A stretch of 64,000 bases of DNA from Paenibacillus sp. H1-7 (GCF_022354825.1 NZ_CP031168.1:4217501-4281500), one strand, 5' to 3'; positions 51,089 to 60,606 are shown, numbered from the stretch's first letter. Made by a program: numbers and translations. Notes: generated from the sequence alone by a model not told the origin.

Positions 51089-51955
51089 ATGCGCAGAAGG
51101 CAGCAGTGGATCGGCTATGCTTTCATCATGCCGAATTTGATCGGCGTGCTCCTGTTCTTCATCATCCCTGCCTTGTTTTCAGCGGTGCTGATGTTCACGG
51201 ATTGGAAGTTCACGAGTCCAACGTTTCATTTCGTAGGATGGGATAACATCCTGCGGTTGTTCCATGACGAGCTGTTTTATATTTCGTTGAAAAATACGGC
51301 GTTGTTTCTTGCCAGCGTCCCTGTATCGGTAGCATTGGCATTCGTCGTAGCGGTCATTTTGAACCGGTCGGTATATTTGAAGACGCTGCTGCGTGCCCTG
51401 TACTTCATGCCCTATATTACGAGCGGCGTTGCTGTCGCCTTCGTATGGATGCTGCTGTTTCAGCCCAAGCAGGGCCCGATTAACGGCATGCTGGCCAGTC
51501 TGGGCATAGCTCAGCCAGGCTGGCTGACTTCACCCGATTCAGTAATGGCCGCGATCGATATCATATGGATCTGGTTCATGCTGGGCTATAATATGATCAT
51601 TTATTTGGCCGCGCTGCAAGAAATTTCCCCGGAGCTGCTCGAGGCCGCCAAGATGGACGGCGCTTCCGTCAGACAGACTGTGTTCCGCATTATGCTGCCG
51701 CTAGTGAGCCCCACTACGTTCATGCTGATCGTAACCGGACTCATTATGACGATCAAGACGTTCGGAATCATCGAGGCATTGACGCAGGGAGGGCCCGGCA
51801 ACAGCTCGCTCATCATGTCCTTATATGTGTACAAGACCGCATTCCGGTATTACGAGATGGGCTATGCTTCTACGGTGTCCTGGGCGTTATTCGCAGTCAT
51901 TCTGGTCATTACGGCCATTCAATGGATCGGACAAAAGAAATGGGTACATTACTAA
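51089..51955 (+). CDS. Sugar ABC transporter permease (YesP/MalF type)
   Basis: The 288-residue protein has six helices and the EAA loop ELLEAAKMDGASVRQTVFRIMLPLVSPT. GGGAG stands 9 nt before the ATG. It is the first permease of the importer. Confidence 0.92.
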   Translation: MRRRQQWIGYAFIMPNLIGVLLFFIIPALFSAVLMFTDWKFTSPTFHFVGWDNILRLFHDELFYISLKNTALFLASVPVSVALAFVVAVILNRSVYLKTLLRALYFMPYITSGVAVAFVWMLLFQPKQGPINGMLASLGIAQPGWLTSPDSVMAAIDIIWIWFMLGYNMIIYLAALQEISPELLEAAKMDGASVRQTVFRIMLPLVSPTTFMLIVTGLIMTIKTFGIIEALTQGGPGNSSLIMSLYVYKTAFRYYEMGYASTVSWALFAVILVITAIQWIGQKKWVHY

Positions 51956-51996
51956 TTGCACATTATGGAAGTGGAAAAACAGGGAGGTGATGCATC

Positions 51997-52887
51997 ATGT
52001 TGAGCAAAACCGGTTATGCCGCCCCGGAACGACAGCCTACAGCCGCAGCCTTGAAGAAGGAGACGATATCACGGCTGCAAAAAGGCGCGGTCACGTTAAT
52101 CATGCTCTTCTTCGCGGTAGCTATGGTGCTGCCGTTCGTATGGATGATCTCCACCTCGTTCAAAACGCCGGGTGAAGTATTCGAATATCCAATTCAATGG
52201 ATTCCTGCGCATCCCGTATGGGAGCATCATGTGAAAATATGGACCGGAGCGAGCAGCTTCGTGCCGTATTATCTTAATTCTCTCAAAGTCTCACTGCTAA
52301 GCATGGCGGGCGCAACGTTCTTGTCCGCTCTGGCGGCCTACGGCTTTACGAAAGTCGATTTCAAGGGAAGAGATACGCTATTCCTAATCTACATCGCTAT
52401 GATGATGGTCCCGCCGCAAGTCTTGTTCGTTCCCAAGTTCATTATATTCAAATGGATGGGCATCTTTAACACGCATTGGGCACTTATTCTTCCAGGTATG
52501 ATTACGATCTTCGGCGTATTTATGATGAGACAATTTTTCATCACCATTCCGAAGGAGATTTCCGAATCCGCTTTTATCGATGGAGCCGGTCATCTGCGCA
52601 TTTTCACACAAATTATGCTGCCGCTTGCGAAGCCGGCATTGGCTACGCTTGCCATCATTGATTTCTCGTGGCATTGGAATGACTTTGAGAATGCGCTTGT
52701 TTTTCTAATCAACCGGGAGTTGTATACCGTTCCTCTCGGGTTGCAAAATTTCATTCTGGAATTCAACGTCGATTACAACGGAATGATGGCTGCGGCATCC
52801 GCCGGAATTTTGCCGATGCTGATCGTTTTCTTGATCGGCCAACGCTTTATCATTCAAGGATTATCCAGTACCGCAGTCAAAGGATAA
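51997..52887 (+). CDS. Sugar ABC transporter permease (YesQ/MalG type)
   Basis: The 296-residue protein has six helices and the EAA loop EISESAFIDGAGHLRIFTQIMLPLAKPAL. GGGAGGTG precedes the ATG. No ATPase gene follows; a shared MsmX-type ATPase is expected. Confidence 0.92.
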   Translation: MLSKTGYAAPERQPTAAALKKETISRLQKGAVTLIMLFFAVAMVLPFVWMISTSFKTPGEVFEYPIQWIPAHPVWEHHVKIWTGASSFVPYYLNSLKVSLLSMAGATFLSALAAYGFTKVDFKGRDTLFLIYIAMMMVPPQVLFVPKFIIFKWMGIFNTHWALILPGMITIFGVFMMRQFFITIPKEISESAFIDGAGHLRIFTQIMLPLAKPALATLAIIDFSWHWNDFENALVFLINRELYTVPLGLQNFILEFNVDYNGMMAAASAGILPMLIVFLIGQRFIIQGLSSTAVKG

Positions 52888-52905
52888 ATACGAACTCATG
52901 AGCAC

Positions 52906-52936
52906 AGCCTTCGGTAATGAAGGCTTTTTTTTTTTA
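52906..52936 (+). terminator. Terminator of the importer genes
   Basis: AGCCTTC (52906-52912) pairs with GAAGGCT (52918-52924), followed by T10. It separates the importer from the kinase gene. Confidence 0.8.
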
Positions 52937-53023
52937 CGTGGACGTCCGACCTGGTTGTGTATTAAGCTGAAAGAGTAAGCGAAGTCGGATCCATGCACAG
53001 TGGAGAGGGGAAGATCGTACGCA

Positions 53024-54829
53024 ATGCGGAAATCCGCTATCATCCTGAAGCTAAAGCCGTCCCATTGGCTGCCCAAAACACTGAAAAACCGATTGTTTAT
53101 GGCGTTTGTTCTGCTCATTTTGCTTCCTCATGCTTGCTTGAATTTGTACAATTTCAACCGGGTAGAAGGAGTGCTGCGCAAGCAGACGGCCGACCAGAAT
53201 CTCGATCAAATGCTCACGATGAACAAGTCGTTGGAGGATTTTCTGAATGTCGTATACAAAACGGTCATCTTGATGGAGCAGGATACCTCGACAGCGGCCG
53301 TGCTGCAAAATCCCGACGCATTCGATAGCCTGCAGCGGGTGCGTCTCATTGACACGAAGTTCAAGTCGATTATGAACAGCCTGTTCATCAGCCTGTCGCC
53401 GGTCTATTACACGATTGCCGACTTCTCAGGAAATGTATACGCTTCCTACCAGCCTCTCGAGAGCTTGTCCTATTCACGAATGACTCAGGAAGACTGGTAT
53501 GCCAAAGCTCTTGAGCGGCCTAACGTATTCTCTTGGAGCTGGGAGACGAACTACACGAGCCGCGATGTCTCGCGCAGCCCACAGCTATTGACCTACGCAA
53601 CGGCGCTCAAAAACCAGAACAATACCACCTACGCCGCTATCCGGGTCAGTGTCGATGTGAACGAATGGTTTCGTCTCGCCACCCAATTTTCCGAGGAAAC
53701 CTACTTGCTGCTGGATCAGCAGGGGATCATTCTCGCCGATAACAAAACAGGCCGAACCGAGGGGACGGAGAAGCTTGCCGATTTGCCGGTGCTTGGGGAT
53801 AAAGGCTACTATGTGTCGGGGAATTACTTGAATATTTATTCCAAGCTGCCGCGGTTGGATAAACATCTCGTCAAGCAAGTCCCGCTAGACATTATTTATG
53901 CGGAAATCGATCGATTGAAGAGATCGTTTTTCATCGTGTCGGTATCCTTGACGTTAGCTTTTATTACTATCACGCTGCTTATTTCTTCGACGATAACGAA
54001 ACCGCTGCACCATTTGCAGCGGAGGATGGCCGATGCCGTCAACAAACGGTTTCGCGTTCAGCTGCCCGAGGGCAACCGGCAGGGAGAGGTGCTTCAGCTG
54101 ACCCGTGCTTTTAATCAAATGATGGCGGATATGGAAGAGCTGGTACAGCGTCTTAAGGAGGAGGAGCGGAAGAAGGAAGCGGTCCGGTTTCAAGTGCTCC
54201 TCTCGCAAACGAATCCGCATTTTCTTCTAAATACGCTTAACACGATCAAATGGCTGGCTCTTGTCGAGAAGCAGCCGGATATCGCGGAAATTTGCGTAAG
54301 TTTGGGCAAGCTGCTCGAGGCGGGTCTGAATTCCGAGCTGGAGTTGATCCACGTACGCGATGAGCTGCACCTTGTGGAGTCTTATGTGCAGATCCAGAGC
54401 TTCCGGTATAAGCAATTGTTCGCGGTTCGTTATGAAGCGGAGCCAGGGCTGGAATATGCGTTGATTCCCAAGCTGAGCTTGCAGCCTTTGGTCGAAAACA
54501 GCATCCAGCACGGTTTGATGGAGCTTGCAGGTAACGGTCTTATCACTGTTAGGGCCTATGTGCGGAACGGCAAGCTGAACCTGGAGGTGGAGGATAATGG
54601 AGCGGGAATGAAGGACATAAGTCAACCGGGACGGACAAGACCGGGAATTGGGATCAGCAACTTGAGAGAACGTCTCGAGCTGTTGTTCAAGGGCCGCTCC
54701 GGGATGGAGATCGTGTCTCTGGAGCAAGGGACGCTCGTACGGTTCGAGCTGCCTCTGCTGCTGTCGAAGCCTTACCATGAACAGTCGGGCTTGAATGCAG
54801 AGCTGCACCTTCTTGGAGATTCACCGTGA
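53024..54829 (+). CDS. Sensor histidine kinase, YesM/LytS type
   Basis: The 601-residue protein has an N-terminal membrane helix (about 22-44), an extracellular sensor domain (about 45-290), a second helix (about 293-316), HAMP (318-370), the His_kinase domain with phospho-acceptor His in QTNPHFLLNTLNTIKWLA (near 401) and a HATPase_c domain (LQPLVENSIQHG, DNGAGM, GIGISNLRERLELLF). It should sense a sugar, perhaps with the binding protein encoded upstream, and phosphorylate the response regulator 189 nt downstream. The ATG at 53024 is used; the upstream GTG at 53000 is an alternative. Confidence 0.9.
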   Translation: MRKSAIILKLKPSHWLPKTLKNRLFMAFVLLILLPHACLNLYNFNRVEGVLRKQTADQNLDQMLTMNKSLEDFLNVVYKTVILMEQDTSTAAVLQNPDAFDSLQRVRLIDTKFKSIMNSLFISLSPVYYTIADFSGNVYASYQPLESLSYSRMTQEDWYAKALERPNVFSWSWETNYTSRDVSRSPQLLTYATALKNQNNTTYAAIRVSVDVNEWFRLATQFSEETYLLLDQQGIILADNKTGRTEGTEKLADLPVLGDKGYYVSGNYLNIYSKLPRLDKHLVKQVPLDIIYAEIDRLKRSFFIVSVSLTLAFITITLLISSTITKPLHHLQRRMADAVNKRFRVQLPEGNRQGEVLQLTRAFNQMMADMEELVQRLKEEERKKEAVRFQVLLSQTNPHFLLNTLNTIKWLALVEKQPDIAEICVSLGKLLEAGLNSELELIHVRDELHLVESYVQIQSFRYKQLFAVRYEAEPGLEYALIPKLSLQPLVENSIQHGLMELAGNGLITVRAYVRNGKLNLEVEDNGAGMKDISQPGRTRPGIGISNLRERLELLFKGRSGMEIVSLEQGTLVRFELPLLLSKPYHEQSGLNAELHLLGDSP

Positions 54830-55018
54830 GCCTGCGAGAAAATGTTCTATTCTTCCGGCACCGACTGCGGAGATTCTGTATTTTGTTCTATTGTTAGCAG
54901 GAAAATGGATATGTTCGAGCTGTATATCTTCATGATACGATGTAAGAAATCGGGGGGAATGCCTGAAATCAGTGTGCGGGAATCGTGGTATCAAGTCGTT
55001 GTTTAGGAGGCGGGAAAT

Positions 55019-55810
55019 GTGTGGACCGTGTTGCTGGTGGAGGATGAGGTGTTCGTTCGTGAATCGGTCCGGCGGATCGTCGATTGGCACAGTCTTGGGT
55101 TCGATGTAATTGGGGAAGCGGGGAACGGCGAGGAGGCGCTGAGTTGGATTGAACAGCATCGTCCAGATCTCGTGATATGCGATATCCTGATGCCCAAGAT
55201 GAACGGCGTAGAAGTATTGAAGCGTGTCAGGGAGGCGGAGATAGGGAGCCGTTTTATTATGCTGTCCTGCCTTAGCGATTTTGAATATGTACGGCAAGCC
55301 ATGGAGTATGGCGCCTCCAATTATATCCTCAAGCTGTCGATGAATGTGCAATCTCTTGTAGAAGCTTTGATAAAAGTAGACGCCGACTTGCGGAAACGTC
55401 ACAAGCCTGGAGATGAGGCGGTGGCCCGGCAGCCTGCAGGTACACTGGAGAAGATGGAAGCGTCGGCGCTGCTGCCGGAAGAAACCGGGCATAAGGAAGT
55501 CGACAAGCTGATCCGATATATGAAAGATCATTATCATCAAATGATTTCCCTGAAGATGCTAGCCGAACAAGTATCGATGGATTCGAAATACATCAGCACT
55601 TTGTTCAAGAAAAAGACGGGAACGAACATCATTCAGTATTTGCATCAGCTTCGAATTGAGGAAGCCAGGCAGCGTCTGGAGCAAACGAACCTTTCCGTCT
55701 CGGAGATCGGGATGAAGGTCGGATACGAGAACGATAACTATTTTATAAAAATATTCAAACGGTTTACCGGTTTGACTCCTAACACTTATCGGGGTCAGTA
55801 TCAAAAGTGA
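55019..55810 (+). CDS. Response regulator with AraC output domain, YesN type
   Basis: The 263-residue protein has a receiver domain (1-120) with Asp9/Glu10, phospho-acceptor Asp55 in VICDILMPKMNG and Lys near 105 (YILKLS), and an AraC double HTH (about 160-262: ISLKMLAEQVSMDSKYISTLFKKKTGTNIIQYL and VSEIGMKVGYENDNYFIKIFKRFTGLTPNTY). It is compact for a YesN protein, lacking a long linker. The start is GTG with AGGAGGCGGG upstream. It should activate the importer genes at 49.6-52.9 kb. Confidence 0.92.
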   Translation: MWTVLLVEDEVFVRESVRRIVDWHSLGFDVIGEAGNGEEALSWIEQHRPDLVICDILMPKMNGVEVLKRVREAEIGSRFIMLSCLSDFEYVRQAMEYGASNYILKLSMNVQSLVEALIKVDADLRKRHKPGDEAVARQPAGTLEKMEASALLPEETGHKEVDKLIRYMKDHYHQMISLKMLAEQVSMDSKYISTLFKKKTGTNIIQYLHQLRIEEARQRLEQTNLSVSEIGMKVGYENDNYFIKIFKRFTGLTPNTYRGQYQK

Positions 55811-55880
55811 GAGGGTTAGCTGCATAGTATGAGGGCTAAGCGTGGAAATCAAAGAAAATCGAAATTTGCTTGAATACTCC

Positions 55881-55991
55881 GGTGGGGTATGCCTCTCCAG
55901 CCGCTGTTGAAACCTGTGAATCTGATTAGAATTAGCGGTATTTTCACAGATTTCAAAGGCGGACGTAAACTCCTCCAAGGTATACCCCACC
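55881..55991. repeat. Long nested inverted repeat, 111 bp
   Basis: Outer arms GGTGGGGTATGCC (55881-55893) and GGTATACCCCACC (55979-55991) match at 12 of 13 positions. Inner arms TTGAAACCTGTGAA (55907-55920) and TTCACAGATTTCAA (55943-55956) match at 13 of 14. CCGC (55901-55904) and GCGG (55959-55962) extend the inner stem. No U-run follows, so it is not a simple terminator. The whole unit could fold as one long rod-like RNA or DNA hairpin. Confidence 0.7.
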
Positions 55992-56133
55992 TACCTATTA
56001 CAAAAATTTCGAAAAAATAGGTTCCTCAACAGCTTGAGAGTGCTGCATACTATGCGGCTATTGGGGGGGGGAGGTAATAGGGGAGAGGCATTATAATTAA
56101 CTATATTAATTATTAGTTATATTAAATTGATTG

Positions 56134-56158
56134 GCGACCTAGTTAGGGTCGTTTTTTT
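56134..56158 (+). terminator. Isolated intrinsic terminator
   Basis: GCGACC (56134-56139) pairs with GGGTCG (56146-56151), then T7. It is more than 320 nt from the response regulator stop. It may end that transcript or one starting in the AT-rich stretch around 56080-56130. Confidence 0.6.
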
Positions 56159-56283
56159 GTGATGAATTTGCGAAATATTGTATATTTTTGGATAGGAGGA
56201 ATTATTTGGTGATTGTCGAACATAACTAGAATCATTTCAGTGTATGGACATCCGGTTAAGATTAGAAAGGGAGGGGTATGTTT

Positions 56284-56862
56284 ATGAAGCTGATCATCAT
56301 CTTCGGCCCGCAAGCCGTCGGAAAAATGACCGTTGGACAAGAGCTTGAGAAAATAACGGATTTGAAGCTGTTTCATAATCATATGACGATCGAATTGGTT
56401 TCTCCTTTTTTCAGCTATGGCTCTGCAGAAGGCAAGCGGTTGGTCCGAATGTTCCGGCAGGAAATATTCGAAGCGGTAGCCAAGAGTGATCTGGCCGGTC
56501 TGATTTTTACTTACGTGTGGGCATTGAATTCGCCACATGACTGGGCGTATATCGAGGAGATCAGCCAACTATTCGAATCCAGAGGAGGAGAGGTTTGTTT
56601 CGTAGAGCTGGAAGCGGATGTAGCAGAACGAATCGAGCGGAATAAAAGCCCGCACCGTCTGCTGCATAAGCCTACAAAAAGAGATACCAATTGGTCCGAG
56701 CAGGAGCTCATAGCCTCGATGAACAAGCATCGCTTAAATTCTAATGCAGGAGAAATCACCAAGGAACATTATATAAGGATTAATAATTCGAAGCTTAGTC
56801 CTGAAGAAGTCGCACAAAGGATAAAGGATCGATTTCAACTGGCTGACAGAATAGAAGGATGA
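56284..56862 (+). CDS. P-loop kinase-like protein
   Basis: The 192-residue protein begins MKLIIIFGPQAVGKMTVG, where GPQAVGKMT is a Walker A motif of the shikimate/gluconate/adenylate kinase class with Met in place of Ser. Later basic residues (NKSPHRLLHKPTKRD) could form a lid. The phosphate acceptor is unknown. GGGAGG is 9 nt before the ATG at 56284; the ATG at 56278 touches the RBS. Confidence 0.75.
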   Translation: MKLIIIFGPQAVGKMTVGQELEKITDLKLFHNHMTIELVSPFFSYGSAEGKRLVRMFRQEIFEAVAKSDLAGLIFTYVWALNSPHDWAYIEEISQLFESRGGEVCFVELEADVAERIERNKSPHRLLHKPTKRDTNWSEQELIASMNKHRLNSNAGEITKEHYIRINNSKLSPEEVAQRIKDRFQLADRIEG

Positions 56863-56919
56863 AACAGGATAGGTTGAGTAAAATTAAGCTTTACCTGTTA
56901 ATGCTGCTTGTCGGTAAGG

Positions 56920-56925
56920 TATAAT
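56920..56925 (+). promoter_or_regulatory. -10 box upstream of the efflux leader
   Basis: TATAAT (56920-56925) lies about 30 nt before the leader ORF; a poor -35 (GTTAAT, 56897-56902) is at 17 nt spacing. Transcription would begin near 56932. Confidence 0.5.
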
Positions 56926-56955
56926 ACTTTCAACTATACCCGGAGGTGTTCGAAT

Positions 56956-57024
56956 ATGAGACGATTCAGTGCTGCTGCATTACAAACAACGACTAGGAAT
57001 AAGAAGGAACGAACTGACCGGTAG
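56956..57024 (+). CDS. Putative 22-residue leader peptide of the MFS efflux gene
   Basis: An ATG at 56956 with GGAGG 9 nt upstream opens a 22-codon frame (MRRFSAAALQTTTRNKKERT then DR) that ends with TAG at 57022-57024. The peptide ends in a run of charged residues. Its RBS is better than that of the pump gene 95 nt downstream. The layout is that of leader peptides in drug-inducible resistance genes. No protein family is expected. Confidence 0.5.
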   Translation: MRRFSAAALQTTTRNKKERTDR

Positions 57025-57121
57025 AGGACAAACGAGCTTAGGAATGATGATTCATATTATCGGACTGTCGTGACGTGTCCTTATCTGCCGTATAAGAGTG
57101 AGAGAGGCGGACACGACATTG
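57025..57121 (+). promoter_or_regulatory. Candidate translational attenuator before the MFS gene
   Basis: AGGACA (57025-57030, directly after the leader stop) can pair with TGTCCT (57076-57081). The overlapping CGTGTCC (57074-57080) can instead pair with GGACACG (57109-57115). TGTCGTG (57066-57072) can pair with CACGACA (57112-57118). The last two pairings sequester the sequence right before the TTG start. The structures are mutually exclusive. Confidence 0.5.
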
Positions 57122-58375
57122 AAGGATTTTCACGCATCACAGGTTTATATGCTGATGAGCTTTATGACGTCGTTAGCAAATGCTACGATGTTTACGACTT
57201 ACGCCATTTATCAAGTAATAGAGCTAGGACTAAATCCGCTCCAGCTGCTGCTGGTAGGGATGGTATTGGAAGTAACGGTACTGCTGTTTGAAGGAATTAC
57301 CGGAGTGGTCGCCGACACGTACGGCCGCAAGCGGTCTGTCATCACAGGGATGTTTGTGCTCGGCTTCGGTTTTGTATTGGAAGGAAGCGCCTTATGGCTA
57401 GGTCAGGCCAGTCCCATGATCTCGGCATTTATGTGGCTTCTGCTGTCTCAAGTATTCTTTGGCGTAGGCGCTACGTTCATAAGCGGAGCGGATTCCGCTT
57501 GGATGGTAGACGAAGTCGGAGAGGACAGTGCGGGTCGCATCTTCATGAGGGCCAGACGTGCCGGTCTGTTCGGCAGTCTAATCGGTATTGTGCTGAGTGT
57601 GGGTATTTCGGCATTTTGGGGTGCTAACTTGCCTTATATAATCGGAGGCATACTGTATTTGGCCCTAGGCCTGTTCTTGCTCGTCTATATGAAGGAGACA
57701 GCCTTCGTAAAGCCTGATCGTAAAGAGGGAGGCGGACTTTCGTCCCATTGGAAGGAAATGAAGGCTACCTGGTTGTCCGGAGCACAAGTGATCCGCAGCT
57801 ATCCTGCGCTGATTATGTTTCTTATCGTTACACTATTCAGTGGAGCCGCATCCGAAGGGTATGACCGGTTATGGCAAGCGCATCTCATTCATGAAATTGG
57901 TTTTCCCGCCAGCTACTCATTCCCAACCGCTGTATGGTTAGGTATAATTGCGGTTCTATCAACTCTGCTCAGTTTGTTGGTCATGTGGATTGTGGAACGG
58001 CGAATCGATATGAGCAACCAGAAGGTTGTTTTTCGTACGATGTTCCTGTTGACGGCTGCTCGGATCGTAGCTATTGTAGCTTTGGCATTTTCGCCCGGCT
58101 TTGAGTGGGCGCTGATGTCTGTTTTATTCTTCGAGCTCATTCGCACGATGATGGGCCCGATGTACGAAACATGGCTCAATCTGAATATTGAGAGCAAGTC
58201 CCGGGCGACAGTGCTGTCGATGATGAGCCAAACGGATGCGCTTGGGCAAACGGGGGGAGGCCCGTTCATCGGGTGGATTGGAACCCGGTTTACCGTACGA
58301 GCGTCGCTAGTTGCTTCAGCGCTGCTTTTTGCTCCCATCTTGTTAGTGTACCGCCGCATGAAGGACGGTCGATAA
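57119..58375 (+). CDS. MFS efflux transporter
   Basis: The protein of about 418 residues has 12 hydrophobic segments and the MFS loop GVVADTYGRKRSVITG (A-motif-like) after TM2. It resembles tetracycline/macrolide-type and other MFS_1 exporters. The start is uncertain. TTG at 57119 has GAGAGAGG 11 nt upstream; GTG at 57098 has no RBS; ATG at 57149 is inside the conserved start of TM1. A leader ORF and competing hairpins upstream suggest drug-responsive translation. Confidence 0.82.
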   Translation: MKDFHASQVYMLMSFMTSLANATMFTTYAIYQVIELGLNPLQLLLVGMVLEVTVLLFEGITGVVADTYGRKRSVITGMFVLGFGFVLEGSALWLGQASPMISAFMWLLLSQVFFGVGATFISGADSAWMVDEVGEDSAGRIFMRARRAGLFGSLIGIVLSVGISAFWGANLPYIIGGILYLALGLFLLVYMKETAFVKPDRKEGGGLSSHWKEMKATWLSGAQVIRSYPALIMFLIVTLFSGAASEGYDRLWQAHLIHEIGFPASYSFPTAVWLGIIAVLSTLLSLLVMWIVERRIDMSNQKVVFRTMFLLTAARIVAIVALAFSPGFEWALMSVLFFELIRTMMGPMYETWLNLNIESKSRATVLSMMSQTDALGQTGGGPFIGWIGTRFTVRASLVASALLFAPILLVYRRMKDGR

Positions 58376-58384
58376 AAATTACTG

Positions 58385-58416
58385 CCGCTGGTCCCGTAAG
58401 GGCCGGCGGTTTTTTC
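58385..58416 (+). terminator. Terminator of the MFS efflux gene
   Basis: CCGCTGGTCCC (58385-58395) pairs with GGGCCGGCGG (58400-58409), then T6. Confidence 0.8.
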
Positions 58417-58570
58417 GTTGCTGCCGCCACAAACAGCGGCTTCAATAATGGTCATTTCCATGGTAAAATAAGTACGCCAAATCCATATTTTGCGCACTTT
58501 CTTTTTAAAACGATTGTTTTGCATAGCAATTACCCACCATCAGAGATGATTTACGAGAAAGAGGTACCTC

Positions 58571-59494
58571 ATGCCGCGTAATTTTGACCTGGAACAAGTG
58601 TATGCCGAACCCATCCAAGCCTTTGTCGTGTGGATGAAGCAAGCCGGCTATACGGATGCAACCAAAAAGGAATATTTAAGAGAAGTGATGGCTTACCTGG
58701 AATCTTTGAATGAAATGCCCGTCCAAGAGGCCGGCAAAATGAATGTCGTTGCCTTTCTCATATCGAAGCAGGAGGGAGCAGGAGATAAAACCCGGAACCG
58801 GACTTTGTCCGCGATCCGTTCTTTTTATACCGCACTTATCGACTTTGAGCTGGCCGTGCGGAATCCCGCCAAAGAAATTAAGAAATCCAAGACCGAAAAA
58901 AATAAACAACCGGTCTATTTGGAAGAGGATGATTTGAAAAAGACGGTCGATTATATCGACGGGCGTTACCGCGAACGGAATATAGCGATTTTTCTATTAA
59001 TGTCTTACTGCGGATTACGGGTCGGAGAAATTTATCGCATGAATGTGTCCCATTTTAACAAAATGAAGGGAACGATAGAGGTTTTCGGCAAAGGCCGCAA
59101 ATGGAATGAAATCCCGCTTCCTCCGACATTGATTCAATATTTGACGGCTGTCGAAAAAGATAGAATGACTCCGAGTCGGCCCAAGGAGGAGGCTTTCTTC
59201 GTATCCCAAAAGGGGAGAAGGCTGTCCATCCGCCAAATTCAAAAAATAGCGTCGCAAACGTTCGCGCGGCTGAAGGCGGATAACCCTCATCTGAACGATT
59301 TGAAGCTGACGTGCCATAAGCTGAGACACTCGTTCGCAACGATGCTGCTTAACAATCAGGTGGATATTCGGGTTGTAAAAGAGCTGCTCGGCCACGCATC
59401 CATTGAAACGACGATGATCTACACCCACGTTAATAATGAGCAGAAAAAGAATGCGATGACAACGATCCAGCTTCCGGATCTTGTATCTTCATAG
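58571..59494 (+). CDS. Tyrosine recombinase (XerC/XerD-like)
   Basis: The 307-residue recombinase has an N-terminal SAM-like core-binding domain (10-100) and a catalytic domain with all six residues visible: Arg150 (CGLRVGEIY), Lys177 ([11 protein letters not shown]), His249 and Arg252 (CHKLRHSF), His275 ([10 protein letters not shown]) and Tyr284 (IYTHV). The length equals that of Xer proteins, shorter than most phage integrases. It stands alone, 1.9 kb from a cluster of dif-like sites. It could be a chromosome-dimer-type Xer paralogue or the recombinase of a small element. Confidence 0.9.
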   Translation: MPRNFDLEQVYAEPIQAFVVWMKQAGYTDATKKEYLREVMAYLESLNEMPVQEAGKMNVVAFLISKQEGAGDKTRNRTLSAIRSFYTALIDFELAVRNPAKEIKKSKTEKNKQPVYLEEDDLKKTVDYIDGRYRERNIAIFLLMSYCGLRVGEIYRMNVSHFNKMKGTIEVFGKGRKWNEIPLPPTLIQYLTAVEKDRMTPSRPKEEAFFVSQKGRRLSIRQIQKIASQTFARLKADNPHLNDLKLTCHKLRHSFATMLLNNQVDIRVVKELLGHASIETTMIYTHVNNEQKKNAMTTIQLPDLVSS

Positions 59495-59589
59495 AGTCCT
59501 TGTGATCTGGTTATGGTTCTCGTCACCGATAAGTTATAATAATATACATATCTATATAGAGAGATGATCTGATAGGAGGAAGAGGAACA

Positions 59590-60606
59590 ATGCTGTTTAT
59601 CGATAATAAGGGGATCACGGATCCGGCTGTCAATCTTGCGCTGGAGGAGTATGTGCTACGCAACGTGCTGCTGGATGAGAGCTGCTTGCTGTTTTATATT
59701 AATAAGCCATCCATTATCATTGGCAAAAATCAGAATACAATAGAAGAGATTAATGTCGATTACGTGAAGGAGCACGATATTCAAATCGTACGCCGTTTGT
59801 CGGGCGGAGGTGCCGTTTATCATGATTTTGGCAATTTGAATTACAGCATTCTGACCAAGGACGACGGACAATCGTTCCATAACTTCGGGAAGTTTACGAA
59901 GCCGGTCATTGATGCCCTTCGCAAAATCGGGGTAGAGGCTGAGCTTACAGGACGCAATGATATTCAAGTCGGCGAACGCAAAATATCGGGCAACGCCCAG
60001 TTTTTCTCCAAAGGGCGCATGTACACGCACGGTACGCTGCTGTTCCATTCCGAGCTTGGACAAGTCGCATCGGCGCTGAATGTAAGACCAATGAAGATCC
60101 AATCGAAATCAACGAAGTCGGTACGTTCGCGTGTCGCTAACATTTCAGAGTTTTTGGCCGAGCCTATGACGATTGAACAGTTCCGCAACGTCATTCTTGC
60201 CGAGGTGTTCCAATGCGATCCCGAGGAGGTTCCCGTCTACCCGATGACGGAGGAAGAGTGGGCTCATGTCCATCGTCTGGCCGATGAGCGCTATCGCAGC
60301 TGGGAATGGAACTACGGGCAGTCCCCCAAAAGCAATATCGAAAATGCATTCAAGTTCCCATCGGGCATCATCGACGTTCGTTTGCAGGTTGAAGAGGGAG
60401 CTATTCGTCAAATTCGTTTGTTCGGCGACTATTTCGGCGCTTATGACGTTTCCGAGCTCGAAGAGAGGCTCCTTGGAGTGCGTTATGAGGAGGAAGCTTT
60501 GCGGTATGCGCTCTCCCAGGTGGACTTGAGCCGATATTTCGGTGCGATTACCGCGGAAGAGCTGCTGGCGTTGTTATTGCTTCGTGAAATTCCGGCAAGG
60601 GACTAA
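59590..60606 (+). CDS. lplJ: Lipoate-protein ligase
   Basis: The 338-residue enzyme attaches free lipoate to lipoyl domains via lipoyl-AMP. The signature RRLSGGGAVYHDFGNLNYS (about 71-89) and GRNDIQVGERKISGNAQ (about 121-137) are typical, as is the C-terminal accessory domain. AGGAGGAAGAGG precedes the ATG. It is monocistronic and cytoplasmic. Confidence 0.93.
   Translation: MLFIDNKGITDPAVNLALEEYVLRNVLLDESCLLFYINKPSIIIGKNQNTIEEINVDYVKEHDIQIVRRLSGGGAVYHDFGNLNYSILTKDDGQSFHNFGKFTKPVIDALRKIGVEAELTGRNDIQVGERKISGNAQFFSKGRMYTHGTLLFHSELGQVASALNVRPMKIQSKSTKSVRSRVANISEFLAEPMTIEQFRNVILAEVFQCDPEEVPVYPMTEEEWAHVHRLADERYRSWEWNYGQSPKSNIENAFKFPSGIIDVRLQVEEGAIRQIRLFGDYFGAYDVSELEERLLGVRYEEEALRYALSQVDLSRYFGAITAEELLALLLLREIPARD

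Noticed and set aside
58571..59494. Prophage or integrative element with integrase
   Set aside because: No phage, replication or conjugation genes and no att-like duplication around it; neighbours are housekeeping genes.
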